The notes under the pieces are model-generated. The model was given only the letters and a program-made list of their open reading frames with translations. It was not told where the DNA came from and did no database searches. From the NCBI GenBank assembly GCA_014656175.1, contig BNBX01000002.1, forward strand, positions 62,001 through 126,000: a DNA stretch of 64,000 bases, read 5' to 3'. This stretch comes from Streptomyces werraensis. Its GTDB lineage: Bacteria; Actinomycetota; Actinomycetes; Streptomycetales; Streptomycetaceae. Every line of letters starts with the position of its first letter. The first letter of the stretch is position 1. Of this stretch, positions 18,615 through 27,961 are shown in pieces. A program made the position numbers and the translations under genes.

Positions 18615-19496
18615 GTGAGTACCCTTGCGCACACCATGATGACCGCCGCCCGCTCCGCCGACTCCGGCCTCGCGACCCCGGGCGAACTCGACCGCTACCC
18701 CTACGCGGAGGCGCCCGGCACCGACCGGGGCGCCGCATGGGACACGGCGGAGCCGGATCTGGGCCGCGTGGGCCGGCGGACCGCGGGCAGCCGCGGACGC
18801 GGGCTGCACGGACAACTGGTCCAGCAGCTGGGACAGATGATCGTTTCCGGTGACCTGGGCGCCGACCGCCCGCTGGTGCCCGAGGAGATCGGCCAGCGTT
18901 TCGAGGTGTCCCGTACCGTCGTCCGCGAGTCGCTCCGCGTCCTGGAGGCCAAGGGCCTGGTCAGCGCCCGGCCGAACGTGGGCACGCGGGTGCGCCCGGT
19001 CAGCGACTGGAACCTTCTCGACCCGGACATCATCGAGTGGCGGGCCTACGGGCCGCAGCGGGACGACCAGCGCCGGGAGCTGAGCGAGCTGCGCTGGACG
19101 ATCGAGCCGCTCGCCGCGCGCCTGGCGGCCGGACACGGCCGGGAGGACGTCCAGCAGCGGCTGACCGACATGGTGGAGATCATGGGGCACGCCCTCGGAC
19201 AGGGCGACGCGCTGACCTTCGCCCGGGCGGACAACGAGTACCACTCCCTGCTCATCCAGGTCGCCGGCAACCGCATGCTGGAGCATCTGTCCGGCATCGT
19301 GTCCGCCGCCCTCCAGGTGTCGGGCGGACCGGTCACCGGCTGTGAGCGGCCGAACGAGACCTCGCTGGCCCACCACGCCCGGATCGTCGACGCCCTCGCC
19401 GGCGGCGACGGAGCCGCGGCCGAGGCGGCCATGCGGCAACTTCTCACGGTCCACCCCGAGGTGGAGCGCGTGGTGCCCGCACCGCGCGAGCACTGA
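18615..19496 (+). CDS. whiH: WhiH, GntR-family sporulation regulator
   Basis: A 293-residue FadR-type GntR protein required for sporulation septation in Streptomyces aerial hyphae. The N-terminal leader is VSTLAHTMMTAARSADSG, the winged helix spans about residues 60-125 (LHGQLVQQLGQMIVSGDLG, EEIGQRFEVSRTVVRESLRVLEAKGLVSARPNVGTRV), and the FCD ligand domain follows with its metal-ligand histidines (DNEYHSLL, LAHHARIVDAL). GTG 18615 matches known WhiH; an out-of-frame ATG lies at 18611. The gene next to hrdB is the conserved streptomycete location, and a WhiG-like -10 lies upstream. Confidence 0.95.
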   Translation: MSTLAHTMMTAARSADSGLATPGELDRYPYAEAPGTDRGAAWDTAEPDLGRVGRRTAGSRGRGLHGQLVQQLGQMIVSGDLGADRPLVPEEIGQRFEVSRTVVRESLRVLEAKGLVSARPNVGTRVRPVSDWNLLDPDIIEWRAYGPQRDDQRRELSELRWTIEPLAARLAAGHGREDVQQRLTDMVEIMGHALGQGDALTFARADNEYHSLLIQVAGNRMLEHLSGIVSAALQVSGGPVTGCERPNETSLAHHARIVDALAGGDGAAAEAAMRQLLTVHPEVERVVPAPREH

Positions 19497-19569
19497 CCGC
19501 ATTTCCCTGACGGCGCGGTCCGGCCTGCCATCCCCCTCCTGTGGCAGAGCCGTGTCCGTGAGCCGTTCC

Positions 19570-19615
19570 CCGTCGGACCCTGCGGAACCGTCGACGGTTC
19601 CGCAGGGTCCGACGG
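19570..19615. terminator. 46-bp perfect palindrome, whiH terminator
   Basis: Every base from 19570 to 19615 pairs with its partner around the centre GTCGAC (19590-19595); the arms read CGTCGGACCCTGCGGAAC and onwards. It starts 73 bases after the whiH stop and lies 309 bases before hrdB. The obvious role is an intrinsic terminator that insulates hrdB; cruciform extrusion is possible. Confidence 0.85.
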
Positions 19616-19923
19616 TACGCAACACTTGCTGCGGCCCGGGGCGGCGACCGCCTCACCCCAGGTGCACGCTTCTGTCCTCATCTGTCAGGTTTTGACCGGT
19701 TGTGGGGTGTGACTCGGGCCACGCGGAACGGGCGTAACGCTCCTGGGAAGAACGCGATGACCTAAGAGGTGACAGCCGCGGAGGGAATACGGACGCCGTT
19801 CACGGCGCTGTGCATCTCCCCGGCCCCCGCCCGCGCCGTCGGCCCATCCCCAAGCCGGCGGTCGGCCCCTGTCCACTGTGGACGGGGCCGGAAGCCGTTT
19901 TCCAACGTTCCGAGAGGTTGTTC
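19616..19923 (+). promoter_or_regulatory. hrdB upstream regulatory region
   Basis: 308 bases that must contain the hrdB promoters. TTGACC at 19692-19697 is a good vegetative-type -35, but no clear -10 follows at 17-18 bases. GGGAAT at 19783-19788 resembles the -35 of sigma-R promoters, and hrdB of S. coelicolor has a sigma-R-dependent promoter, yet no GTT is correctly spaced. A frame from 19810 runs into hrdB but is Pro/Arg-rich leader, not protein. Confidence 0.45.
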
Positions 19924-21453
19924 GTGTCGGCCAGCACATCCCGTACGCTCCCGCCGGAGATCGCCGAGTCCGTCTCTGTCATGGCGCTCATCGAGCGGGG
20001 AAAGGCTGAGGGGCAGATCGCCGGCGATGACGTGCGTCGGGCCTTCGAAGCTGACCAGATTCCGGCCACTCAGTGGAAGAACGTACTGCGCAGCCTCAAC
20101 CAGATCCTCGAGGAAGAGGGTGTGACGCTGATGGTCAGTGCCGCAGAGCCCAAGCGCACCCGCAAGAGCGTCGCAGCGAAGAGTCCCGCCAAGCGCACCG
20201 CCACCAAGACCGTGGCGGCCAAGACGGCGACCCCCAGAAAGGCCACCGCCGCCGCGTCCGCGGCTCCGGCCGCCGACGCGGCCGCCGAGGAGGAGGCGGC
20301 GCCCGCGAAGAAGGCGGCCGCCAAGAAGACCACCGCCAAGAAGACGGCGGCGAAGAAGACCACGGCCAAGAAGACCGCCGCGAAGAAGACCACGGCCAAG
20401 AAGGACGACGCCGAACTGGTCGACGAGGAGGTCCTCGAGGAGACCAAGGTCGCGGACGAGCCCGAGGGCACCGAGGCCGCGGGCTTCGTGCTGTCCGACG
20501 AGGACGAGGACGACGCGCCGGCCCAGCAGGTCGCCGCCGCGGGCGCCACCGCCGACCCGGTCAAGGACTACCTCAAGCAGATCGGCAAGGTGCCGCTGCT
20601 CAACGCCGAGCAGGAGGTCGAGCTCGCCAAGCGCATCGAGGCGGGCCTGTTCGCCGAGGACAAGCTGGCCAACGCCGACAAGCTGGCGCCGAAGCTCAAG
20701 CGCGAGCTGGAGATCATCGCCGAGGACGGCCGCCGCGCCAAGAACCACCTCCTGGAGGCCAACCTCCGTCTGGTGGTCTCCCTGGCCAAGCGCTACACCG
20801 GCCGCGGCATGCTGTTCCTGGACCTCATCCAGGAGGGCAACCTCGGTCTGATCCGCGCGGTCGAGAAGTTCGACTACACCAAGGGCTACAAGTTCTCCAC
20901 GTACGCCACCTGGTGGATCCGTCAGGCGATCACCCGCGCCATGGCCGACCAGGCCCGCACCATCCGTATCCCGGTGCACATGGTCGAGGTCATCAACAAG
21001 CTCGCGCGCGTCCAGCGCCAGATGCTCCAGGACCTGGGCCGCGAGCCCACCCCGGAGGAGCTGGCCAAGGAGCTCGACATGACCCCCGAGAAGGTCATCG
21101 AGGTCCAGAAGTACGGCCGCGAGCCCATCTCCCTGCACACCCCGCTGGGCGAGGACGGCGACAGCGAGTTCGGTGACCTCATCGAGGACTCCGAAGCCGT
21201 CGTCCCGGCCGACGCCGTCAGCTTCACGCTGCTGCAGGAGCAGCTGCACTCCGTGCTCGACACCCTGTCGGAGCGCGAGGCGGGCGTCGTCTCGATGCGG
21301 TTCGGTCTCACCGACGGTCAGCCGAAGACCCTCGACGAGATCGGCAAGGTGTACGGCGTCACGCGTGAGCGGATCCGTCAGATCGAGTCGAAGACCATGT
21401 CGAAGCTGCGTCACCCGTCGCGTTCGCAGGTGCTGCGCGACTACCTCGACTAG
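19924..21453 (+). CDS. hrdB: Principal (housekeeping) sigma factor HrdB
   Basis: A 509-residue group 1 sigma-70, essential for transcription of housekeeping genes. Order of parts: region 1.1-like N-terminus ([17 protein letters not shown]...), a Lys/Ala/Thr-rich insertion at ~60-160, an acidic stretch, then region 1.2 ([16 protein letters not shown]), region 2 ([35 protein letters not shown]), region 3 and region 4 with the helix-turn-helix [20 protein letters not shown] near the C-terminus. GTG 19924 ([15 protein letters not shown]) matches streptomycete HrdB. The insertion consists of [10 protein letters not shown] repeats and is histone-H1-like; its length varies between species. Confidence 0.98.
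   Translation: MSASTSRTLPPEIAESVSVMALIERGKAEGQIAGDDVRRAFEADQIPATQWKNVLRSLNQILEEEGVTLMVSAAEPKRTRKSVAAKSPAKRTATKTVAAKTATPRKATAAASAAPAADAAAEEEAAPAKKAAAKKTTAKKTAAKKTTAKKTAAKKTTAKKDDAELVDEEVLEETKVADEPEGTEAAGFVLSDEDEDDAPAQQVAAAGATADPVKDYLKQIGKVPLLNAEQEVELAKRIEAGLFAEDKLANADKLAPKLKRELEIIAEDGRRAKNHLLEANLRLVVSLAKRYTGRGMLFLDLIQEGNLGLIRAVEKFDYTKGYKFSTYATWWIRQAITRAMADQARTIRIPVHMVEVINKLARVQRQMLQDLGREPTPEELAKELDMTPEKVIEVQKYGREPISLHTPLGEDGDSEFGDLIEDSEAVVPADAVSFTLLQEQLHSVLDTLSEREAGVVSMRFGLTDGQPKTLDEIGKVYGVTRERIRQIESKTMSKLRHPSRSQVLRDYLD
20308..20403 (+). repeat. In-frame tandem repeat encoding Lys/Ala/Thr units in HrdB
   Basis: Roughly 15-base units of the form GCCAAGAAGACCACC / GCGAAGAAGACCGCC recur six times, encoding alternating AKKTT and AKKTA. 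At DNA level the 30-base unit pair is nearly identical, so replication slippage can change its length. Confidence 0.8.
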
Positions 21454-21495
21454 GACGTCGCTCCCGCCGCGACGGCCTGTCGCGCGCCGCTGTCC

Positions 21496-21533
21496 GTGAA
21501 GGCCCGGCCCCCTCCGAGGGGCCGGGCCTTCAC
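21496..21533 (+). terminator. hrdB terminator
   Basis: Perfect 16-bp stem (21496-21511 with 21518-21533; left arm GTGAAGGCCCGGCCCC) and a 6-base loop, 42 bases after the hrdB stop. Confidence 0.88.
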
Positions 21534-21610
21534 CCTGTCGCGCGGGTGCGGACGGTGACCACTTCCCTCACTGTGGGTGTCCAAGGTTCACCCCAGTGTG
21601 AGGAGCGTGC

Positions 21611-22453
21611 ATGCGACGTCGACTTGCCAGGGCCCTGGCCCGGCCGCTGACCCTCGTGGCTGCGGGGACCGTCATACCGCTGGCCTCGGCCGCTCCGGCG
21701 GCCTCCGACAGCGTCGTCGTCGGTGGCTTCCCCGTCGATGTGTCACAGAGTCCGTACACCGTGGCGCTCTCCAGTCGTGACCGGTTCGGCGGTGCGCGGG
21801 CGGGCCAGTTCTGCGGGGGTGTGGCGGTCGGACGGACCACGGTGCTCACCGCCGCCCACTGCATGGACCCGGAAGTGCTCGGCGCCGCCCCGGAGCGGGT
21901 GCGCGACCTCAAGGTCATAGCCGGGCGGAGCGAGCTGCTCTCGGAGAGCGGCCAGGAGGTCGCCGTACGCAAGGTCTGGGTGAACCCGGGCTACGACGGT
22001 GACACCAACTCCGGCGACTTCGCCGTGCTCGGCCTTGCCGAGCCGCTCCCCGTCGCCTCGGTCATAGGCATGGCCGGGCCGGGCGACCCGGCGTACCGTG
22101 CGGGCACGCCGGCCACGGTCTACGGCTGGGGGGACACCACCGGCTCCGGCAGCTACGCCGGCAGCCTGCACGGAGCGCGCGTACGGGTGCAGCCCGACGC
22201 CCTCTGCGAGAAGGCGTACTCCGGGGGCTCCAACGGCACCTACCGCGCCGAGACGATGCTGTGCGCGGGTGAGGTGGCCGGGGGCCGGGACGCCTGCCAG
22301 GGCGACAGCGGGGGGCCGCTGGTCGCCCAGGGCCGGCTCATAGGCCTGGTCTCCTGGGGAGCGGGCTGCGGCTGGGCGGGCAGTCCGGGGGTCTACACCC
22401 GCATCTCGGACGTCCTGGACACACTGGGGTGGCCTGCGACGGCACCGGGCTGA
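21611..22453 (+). CDS. Secreted trypsin-like serine protease (S1)
   Basis: 280 residues. The N-terminus (MRRRLARALARPLTLVAAG...ASAAPA) is a secretory signal peptide, with a short propeptide before VVGGFPVDV, the mature start (about residue 36). The catalytic triad is H83 in TAAHC, D136 in SGDFAVL and S233 in GDSGGPL. D227, six residues before the serine, gives a trypsin-type (Arg/Lys) S1 pocket. Six cysteines form the usual disulfides. It is exported to the medium or cell wall. It lies between hrdB and the gap upstream of parE as a single-gene unit. Confidence 0.94.
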   Translation: MRRRLARALARPLTLVAAGTVIPLASAAPAASDSVVVGGFPVDVSQSPYTVALSSRDRFGGARAGQFCGGVAVGRTTVLTAAHCMDPEVLGAAPERVRDLKVIAGRSELLSESGQEVAVRKVWVNPGYDGDTNSGDFAVLGLAEPLPVASVIGMAGPGDPAYRAGTPATVYGWGDTTGSGSYAGSLHGARVRVQPDALCEKAYSGGSNGTYRAETMLCAGEVAGGRDACQGDSGGPLVAQGRLIGLVSWGAGCGWAGSPGVYTRISDVLDTLGWPATAPG

Positions 22454-22875
22454 GAGGGGGCGCCGACGGCTGCTGTGGTGCCCGGGCGGTGCCGCCCCTC
22501 ACCTTGCCCGGCGGGGACGGCTCGGGGCGCGTGAGCAGCACCTGCGGCCGTCCGGGCGCCACACCACCGCCACGGGCCACGCCCGATGCCCCACGGCACG
22601 CTCCCGACGCCTGGCGTGGCGCCAGCCGCCGTCAGTGCTCGAGGGGCAGTCGTATGCAGCCGTCGGGCCGGCACTGCGGAGCCCTGGGCTCCGATAGGCG
22701 CTTTCCCTCGCGCCCCGGGCGTGCCCGGCCATCTCACAGGCCCAGGCGCCTGACGCCCTGGCCCCCTACCTCAGCGGCAGCGTGAACGCAGCCGGGCGGC
22801 GTCCTCCGCAAGGGGAGGACGCCGCCCGTTCGCCGGCCTGTGCCGGGCTGGCTGCTCGTCGTCGGACGCGAAGTG
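22454..22875. other. Intergenic region with one terminator
   Basis: 422 bases between the protease and the convergent DUF7455 gene. Apart from the hairpin at 22793-22828 I see no gene; the open frames are Pro/Arg-rich and lack ribosome sites. Confidence 0.45.
22793..22828. terminator. Intrinsic terminator of the DUF7455 gene
   Basis: 15-bp perfect stem (22793-22807 with 22814-22828) and a 6-base loop, just downstream of the minus-strand DUF7455 gene. It can also stop read-through from the protease side. Confidence 0.8.
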
Positions 22876-23103
22876 TCAGCGCTCCTCGTCAGGAGTAGCC
22901 TTCGGAGCGGTCAGCCGCTCCGTCTCGTCCTGTATCTCAGCGGCGATCTTCTTGAGTTCCGGCTCGAACTTGCGACCGTGGTGGGCGCAGAAGAGCAGTT
23001 CTCCACCGCTCAGCAGGACGACGCGCAGGTATGCCTGGGCGCCGCAGCGGTCGCAGCGATCGGCGGCCGTCAGCGGGCTCGCGGGGGTCAGAACAGTAGT
23101 CAC
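22876..23103 (-). CDS. Small zinc-ribbon-like protein (DUF7455 family)
   Basis: 75 residues: a short disordered start, then DRCDRCGAQAYLRVVLLSGGELLFCAHHGRKFEP and a charged helix. The Cys-x2-Cys and Cys-x-His-His pairs form a treble-clef-like zinc site. Function unknown; nearly universal in actinomycetes next to parE or hrdB as far as I recall. The start is GTG 23103 with GAGAAGAGGCGAC just upstream. Confidence 0.82.
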   Translation of the reverse strand: MTTVLTPASPLTAADRCDRCGAQAYLRVVLLSGGELLFCAHHGRKFEPELKKIAAEIQDETERLTAPKATPDEER

Positions 23104-23542
23104 GTCGCCTCTTCTCTAGCTCGACGAGCTGTCGTACCAGGGTCAACATCCAACCAGCCCCAAAACGTTCCCGCTCGAGGCTTTTCCTCGAAAAAAATCT
23201 CCGAGGCGGCCGGCTGCTGCCGGTTGGCGGCGAATGTGCCGTAGTGCGTGTCTCTGTGTCGTACGGATTCGCGTTGTATCGGTGGTCGGCCCTCCCGGCT
23301 GGGTTGCCGGTTGTTCATGAGGACGTGCCCGGAGCCTAAATGGTTCATGCCTCGATGGGAACGTGATGTGTGCTTCACTCCATCGAGGGATCGAACACCC
23401 ATGCGACTCTCGACTAGGGTGGGACCGGGACGAGGGTGGCGTTACAACGGCTCTACCAGGCCTCGGTACCCTCTCACCGGTGAACCAAGCCGCGCCCTTA
23501 CCCATCGGGGCCCCATTTGAAATTCAGCGAGGAGCGAACCGC
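23104..23542. promoter_or_regulatory. Divergent control region DUF7455 / parE with inverted repeat
   Basis: 439 bases with no supported gene and locally lower GC. CCTCGATGG at 23350-23358 is repeated inverted as CCATCGAGG at 23380-23388 (9-bp arms, 21 bases apart), suitable for a dimeric regulator or an RNA hairpin. TAGGGT at 23415-23420 with TCGAAC 18 bases upstream is a possible parE promoter. AAAAAAATCT near 23190 is an unusual A-run in this DNA. Confidence 0.45.
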
Positions 23543-25669
23543 GTGACCGCCGAGACGTCCGTGCCGTCGTCCACAGCGCTGCTGGCAGGAGCAGACCGGG
23601 ACGGTTCCAACTACACCGCGCGGCACCTGCTCGTCCTCGAGGGGCTCGAGGCCGTGCGCAAGCGCCCGGGTATGTACATCGGGTCCACGGACAGCCGTGG
23701 CCTGATGCACTGCCTCTGGGAGATCATCGACAACGCCGTGGACGAGGCCCTCGGCGGTTACTGCGACCACATCGAGGTCGTCCTCCACGACGACGGCTCG
23801 GTGGAGGTCAAGGACAACGGCCGCGGCATCCCGGTCGACGTCGAGCCCAAGACCGGCCTCTCCGGTGTCGAGGTCGTCATGACCAAGCTGCACGCCGGCG
23901 GAAAGTTCGGCGGCGGCTCCTACGCCGCCTCCGGCGGTCTGCACGGCGTCGGCGCCTCCGTGGTGAACGCGCTCTCCGCGCGCCTCGATGTGGAGGTCGA
24001 CCGCGGGGGGCACACCCATGCGATCAGCTTCCGCCGCGGCGTCCCCGGCGCCTTCTCCGCCCTCGGCCCGGACGCGAAGTTCGAAGCCAAGAGCGGTCTG
24101 CGCAAGGCCAAGAAGATCCCGAAGACCCGCAGCGGCACCCGTGTGCGCTACTGGGCCGACCGCCAGATCTTCCTCAAGGACGCCAAGCTCAGCCTGGACA
24201 CCCTGCACGCGCGCGCCCGGCAGACCGCGTTCCTGGTGCCCGGCCTGACCATCGTCGTCCGCGACGAGTACGGGCTCGGCGAGGGCGGCAGCAAGGGCGA
24301 GGAGTCCTTCCGCTTCGACGGTGGCATCTCCGAGTTCTGCGAGTTCCTCGCCTCCGACCGGCCCGTCTGCGACACGCTCCGCTTCACCGGGCAGGGCTCC
24401 TTCAAGGAGACGGTCCCGGTCCTCGACGAGCACGGTCAGATGACACCCACCGAGGTCACCCGTGAGCTCGGTGTCGACGTGGCGCTGCGCTGGGGCACCG
24501 GCTACGAGACGACCGTCAAGTCGTTCGTCAACATCATCGCCACCCCCAAGGGCGGCACCCACGTCGCGGGCTTCGAGCAGGCCGTCGCCAAGACGATGAA
24601 CGAGGTCCTGCGCGCCAAGAAGATGCTGCGCGTGGCCGAGGACGACGTCGTGAAGGACGACGCTCTCGAGGGCCTCACCGCGGTCGTGACGGTCCGCCTT
24701 GCCGAACCTCAGTTCGAAGGCCAGACCAAGGAGGTGCTCGGCACCTCCGCGGCCCGCCGCATCGTGAACAACGTGGTGTCCAAGGAGCTCAAGGCGTTCC
24801 TCACCTCCACCAAGCGGGACGCCGCCCAGCAGGCCCGCGTGGTCATGGAGAAGGTCGTCGCCGCGGCCCGTACGCGCATCGCGGCCCGTCAGCACAAGGA
24901 CGCGCAGCGCCGCAAGACGGCCCTGGAGTCCTCCTCCCTGCCCGCCAAGCTCGCCGACTGCCGCAGCGACGACGTCGACCGCAGCGAGCTGTTCATCGTC
25001 GAGGGCGACTCCGCGCTCGGCACGGCGAAGCTGGCCCGGAACTCCGAGTTCCAGGCGCTGCTGCCGATCCGCGGCAAGATCCTCAACGTGCAGAAGTCGT
25101 CTGTCACGGACATGCTCAAGAACGCCGAGTGCGGAGCGATCATCCAGGTCATAGGAGCCGGGTCAGGCCGGACCTTCGACATCGACGCGGCGCGCTACGG
25201 CAAGATCATCATGATGACCGACGCCGATGTGGACGGCTCCCACATCCGCACGCTGCTCCTGACCCTGTTCCACCGCTACATGCGGCCCATGGTCGAGGCC
25301 GGCCGGGTCTTCGCCGCGGTGCCGCCGCTGCACCGCATCGAGATCGTCCAGCCCAAGAAGGGCCAGGACAAGTACGTGTACACGTACTCGGACCGGGAGC
25401 TGCGGGACAAGCTCATGGAGCTGCAGAGCAAGGGCATCCGCTACAAGGACTCGATCCAGCGCTACAAGGGTCTCGGCGAGATGGACGCCGACCAGCTGGC
25501 CGAGACCACGATGGACCCGCGCCACCGCACCCTGCGCCGGATCAACCTCACCGACCTCGAGGCCGCCGAGCAGGTCTTCGACCTCCTCATGGGCAACGAC
25601 GTCGCGCCGCGCAAGGAGTTCATCTCCAGCTCCGCCGCCACGCTGGACCGCTCCCGCATCGACGCCTAG
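23543..25669 (+). CDS. parE: DNA topoisomerase IV subunit B (ParE/GyrB-type)
   Basis: A 708-residue type IIA topoisomerase ATPase subunit that, with ParC, decatenates sister chromosomes. The GHKL ATPase shows [14 protein letters not shown] and DNGRGIPVD, then [14 protein letters not shown]. The transducer domain follows, and the TOPRIM domain carries [10 protein letters not shown] (catalytic Glu) and [19 protein letters not shown]. The end [28 protein letters not shown] is typical. It has a partner parC at 33.8-36.2 kb, so this is the second gyrB-like gene of the chromosome rather than gyrB proper. GTG 23543 follows GCGAGGAGCG. Confidence 0.93.
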   Translation: MTAETSVPSSTALLAGADRDGSNYTARHLLVLEGLEAVRKRPGMYIGSTDSRGLMHCLWEIIDNAVDEALGGYCDHIEVVLHDDGSVEVKDNGRGIPVDVEPKTGLSGVEVVMTKLHAGGKFGGGSYAASGGLHGVGASVVNALSARLDVEVDRGGHTHAISFRRGVPGAFSALGPDAKFEAKSGLRKAKKIPKTRSGTRVRYWADRQIFLKDAKLSLDTLHARARQTAFLVPGLTIVVRDEYGLGEGGSKGEESFRFDGGISEFCEFLASDRPVCDTLRFTGQGSFKETVPVLDEHGQMTPTEVTRELGVDVALRWGTGYETTVKSFVNIIATPKGGTHVAGFEQAVAKTMNEVLRAKKMLRVAEDDVVKDDALEGLTAVVTVRLAEPQFEGQTKEVLGTSAARRIVNNVVSKELKAFLTSTKRDAAQQARVVMEKVVAAARTRIAARQHKDAQRRKTALESSSLPAKLADCRSDDVDRSELFIVEGDSALGTAKLARNSEFQALLPIRGKILNVQKSSVTDMLKNAECGAIIQVIGAGSGRTFDIDAARYGKIIMMTDADVDGSHIRTLLLTLFHRYMRPMVEAGRVFAAVPPLHRIEIVQPKKGQDKYVYTYSDRELRDKLMELQSKGIRYKDSIQRYKGLGEMDADQLAETTMDPRHRTLRRINLTDLEAAEQVFDLLMGNDVAPRKEFISSSAATLDRSRIDA

Positions 25670-25683
25670 GAGTGCCGGGACCG

Positions 25684-25716
25684 AGGGGCGCCGTTCCGGA
25701 CCGGGACGGCGCCCCT
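25684..25716 (+). terminator. parE terminator
   Basis: 14-bp stem with one G-T pair (25684-25697 with 25703-25716; left arm AGGGGCGCCGTTCC) and a 5-base loop, 14 bases after the parE stop. Confidence 0.8.
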
Positions 25717-25817
25717 TACCCGTCCTCCAGGGCCCCTGGCACGCCCCGGTCACCTGATGGGGTGAAGCAGTACGAGAAGAAGAGTCAGGGAACTTCCCGT
25801 TCTGTCCATCCTTGGGC

Positions 25818-26282
25818 ATGCAGCGAAGCAACGCGGGGGACGTGACCTACGACGATCCCTGGTACGACGCCCTGGCCTCGGGCTGGGGCGAATCGGTCCC
25901 GGCCGTGGCACTGCCGCAGGCCCGGCCCGAACCGGACGCCGTCGCACCCGCGGCGGCCGACATCTACCTCGAGGTGCAGCGCAGCGCGGCCTTCCAGGAA
26001 GTACGCCGCCGCTACCGGCGGTTCGTGGTCCCCGGAGCCGTCGCCTTCCTCCTCTGGTACGTCGCGTACGTCGTCACCGCCACCACCGTCCCCGGGCTGA
26101 TGGCGCGCCCCGTCGCGGGCGCGGTGAACGTCGGGATGCTCGCCGGCCTCGGCCAGTTCCTCACCACCTTCCTGCTCACCTGGGCCTACGTCCGCCACGC
26201 CCGCCTGCGACGCGACCGCGCGGCGCTCGAACTGCGCTGGGACACCCAGGAGCTGGCGCGAGGCAGAGGCGGCGCGTCATGA
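25818..26282 (+). CDS. DUF485 membrane protein, partner of the downstream symporter
   Basis: 154 residues. The first ~55 are soluble, followed by two helices: [20 protein letters not shown] and [23 protein letters not shown], with the F-RRRYRRFV motif before helix 1 that marks DUF485 (YjcH-like) proteins. These are encoded with ActP-type symporters and may act as an accessory subunit. ATG 25818 was chosen; TTG 25812 and GTG 25842 are in frame. The stop overlaps the symporter start (ATGA), so the pair is coupled. Confidence 0.85.
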   Translation: MQRSNAGDVTYDDPWYDALASGWGESVPAVALPQARPEPDAVAPAAADIYLEVQRSAAFQEVRRRYRRFVVPGAVAFLLWYVAYVVTATTVPGLMARPVAGAVNVGMLAGLGQFLTTFLLTWAYVRHARLRRDRAALELRWDTQELARGRGGAS

Positions 26283-27871
26283 CGACCGACCACCGCACCA
26301 CCGCCCTGCTGCTGTTCAGCGCGTTCGTCGCCGTCACCCTGATCATCACCACCTGGGTGAGCCGTCACCGCCAGGGCTCCGCCGAGGAGTTCTACGCGGG
26401 CAACCGCCTCTTCTCGCCGATGGAAAATGGTTTTGCCATCGCCGGCGACTACATGTCGGCGGCCTCCTTCCTCGGCATCTCCGGACTCATCGCCCTCGTC
26501 GGCTACGACGGGATGCTCTACTCGGTGGGCTTCCTCGTGGCCTGGCTGGTGGTGCTCTTCCTGGTCGCCGAACTGGTCCGCAACTGCGGCCGGTTCACAC
26601 TCGCCGACGTGGTCGCCTCCCGGATGCGGGAGCGGCCGGTGCGCATCGCCGCCGGCACCTCCTCCGTCGCCGTCTCCGTGCTGTACCTGGTGGCGCAGAT
26701 GGTCGGCGCGGGCAGTCTCGTCGCGCTCCTCCTCGGCGGCACCGGCGAGGCCGTACAGGCCTGGACCGTGGTCGGCGTCGGCGCGCTGATGGTGATCTAC
26801 GTGTCGCTCGGCGGCATGCGCGCCACCACCTGGATCCAGATCGTCAAGGCGGTCCTGCTGCTCGGCGGCACCGTCACGCTGACCGTCCTCGTGCTGCTGC
26901 GCTTCCACGGGGACGTCAACCGCCTGCTGCACACCGCCGCCGAACGCAGCGGCCACGGCGACGCGTTCCTCGCCCCCGGCCTGGCCTACGGCGGCGACTG
27001 GACCGCCCGCTTCGACTTCATCAGCCTCGGACTCGCCCTGGTGCTCGGCACGGCGGGCCTGCCGCACATCCTGTCCCGCTTCTACACCGTCCCCACGGCG
27101 CGCGCCGCCCGGCGGTCCGTGGTCTGGGCGATCGGACTCATCGGCGGCTTCTACCTGATGACCATCGTGCTGGGCTTCGGCGCCGCCGCGCTCATCGGCC
27201 CGGACGCCGTGCGCGCCTCGCACGCGTCGGGCAACACGGCGGTCCCGCTGCTCGCGCTCGACCTGGGCGGCGGCGCCGGCACCACCGGCGGCACGGTCCT
27301 CTTCGCGGTCGTCGCCGCCGTCGCCTTCGCCACCATCCTCGCCGTGGTCGCCGGCATCACGCTCGCCTCCTCGGCGTCCGTCGCCCACGACCTGTACGCC
27401 TCCCTTCGCCGGCCCGGCGGCAAGCCCCGCAGCGAGGTCGCCGTCGCGCGCGCCGCCGCCGTCGGCATCGGCGTCGTCGCGATCGCCCTCGGCCTGCTGG
27501 CCCGCGACCTCAACGTCGCGTTCCTCGTCGGCCTGGCCTTCGCCGTCGCCGCGTCCGCGAACCTGCCCGTCCTGCTCTACTCGCTGTTCTGGCGCGGCTT
27601 CACCACCCGCGGCGCCGTGTGGTCCGTCTACGGCGGTCTGATCCCGGCGGTGGTGCTGGTGATGCTGTCCCCGGTGGTGTCCGGCAGCCCCGACTCCCTG
27701 TTCCCCGGCCTCGACTTCCAGCTCTTCCCGCTGCAGAACCCGGGACTGGTCTCCATCCCGCTGGGCTTCCTCGCCGGCTGGCTCGGCACGGTCACCTCCG
27801 CCGAGGCCCCCGACGAGGCCCGCCACGCCGAGACCGAGGTGCGCTCGCTGACGGGCGCGGGCGCGGCCTAG
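26279..27871 (+). CDS. Sodium:solute symporter, acetate/pyruvate (ActP-like)
   Basis: A 530-residue member of the SSS family with about 13 membrane helices. Family features are AEEFYAGNRLFSPMENGFAIAGDYMSAASFLGISG in the first helix-loop region, YVSLGGMRATTWIQIVKA, and GLPHILSRFYTVP. The closest described relatives transport acetate, glycolate or other short monocarboxylates. It is co-transcribed with DUF485 and convergent with the CitAB-type two-component system, which may respond to a related carboxylate. Substrate specificity is inference. Confidence 0.88.
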   Translation: MTTDHRTTALLLFSAFVAVTLIITTWVSRHRQGSAEEFYAGNRLFSPMENGFAIAGDYMSAASFLGISGLIALVGYDGMLYSVGFLVAWLVVLFLVAELVRNCGRFTLADVVASRMRERPVRIAAGTSSVAVSVLYLVAQMVGAGSLVALLLGGTGEAVQAWTVVGVGALMVIYVSLGGMRATTWIQIVKAVLLLGGTVTLTVLVLLRFHGDVNRLLHTAAERSGHGDAFLAPGLAYGGDWTARFDFISLGLALVLGTAGLPHILSRFYTVPTARAARRSVVWAIGLIGGFYLMTIVLGFGAAALIGPDAVRASHASGNTAVPLLALDLGGGAGTTGGTVLFAVVAAVAFATILAVVAGITLASSASVAHDLYASLRRPGGKPRSEVAVARAAAVGIGVVAIALGLLARDLNVAFLVGLAFAVAASANLPVLLYSLFWRGFTTRGAVWSVYGGLIPAVVLVMLSPVVSGSPDSLFPGLDFQLFPLQNPGLVSIPLGFLAGWLGTVTSAEAPDEARHAETEVRSLTGAGAA

Positions 27872-27925
27872 CGGACGGGGCCGCCGCCCGGAGACGTACG
27901 GCGCCCGGCATCCGTAGGGGAGAGG

Positions 27926-27961
27926 GGCACGGTTCCTTCCCCCGCCCCCATGGACCGTGCC
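27926..27961. terminator. Probable bidirectional terminator between symporter and response regulator
   Basis: GGCACGGT (27926-27933) pairs with ACCGTGCC (27954-27961) across a 20-base loop that is itself G/C-skewed. It is located exactly between convergent stops, 54 bases after the symporter. Confidence 0.5.

Noticed and set aside
19783..19810. Sigma-R promoter (GGGAAT ... GTT) for hrdB
   Set aside because: GGGAAT is present, but the nearest GTT is only 9 bases away and none is found at about 18; only the -35-like part is reported.
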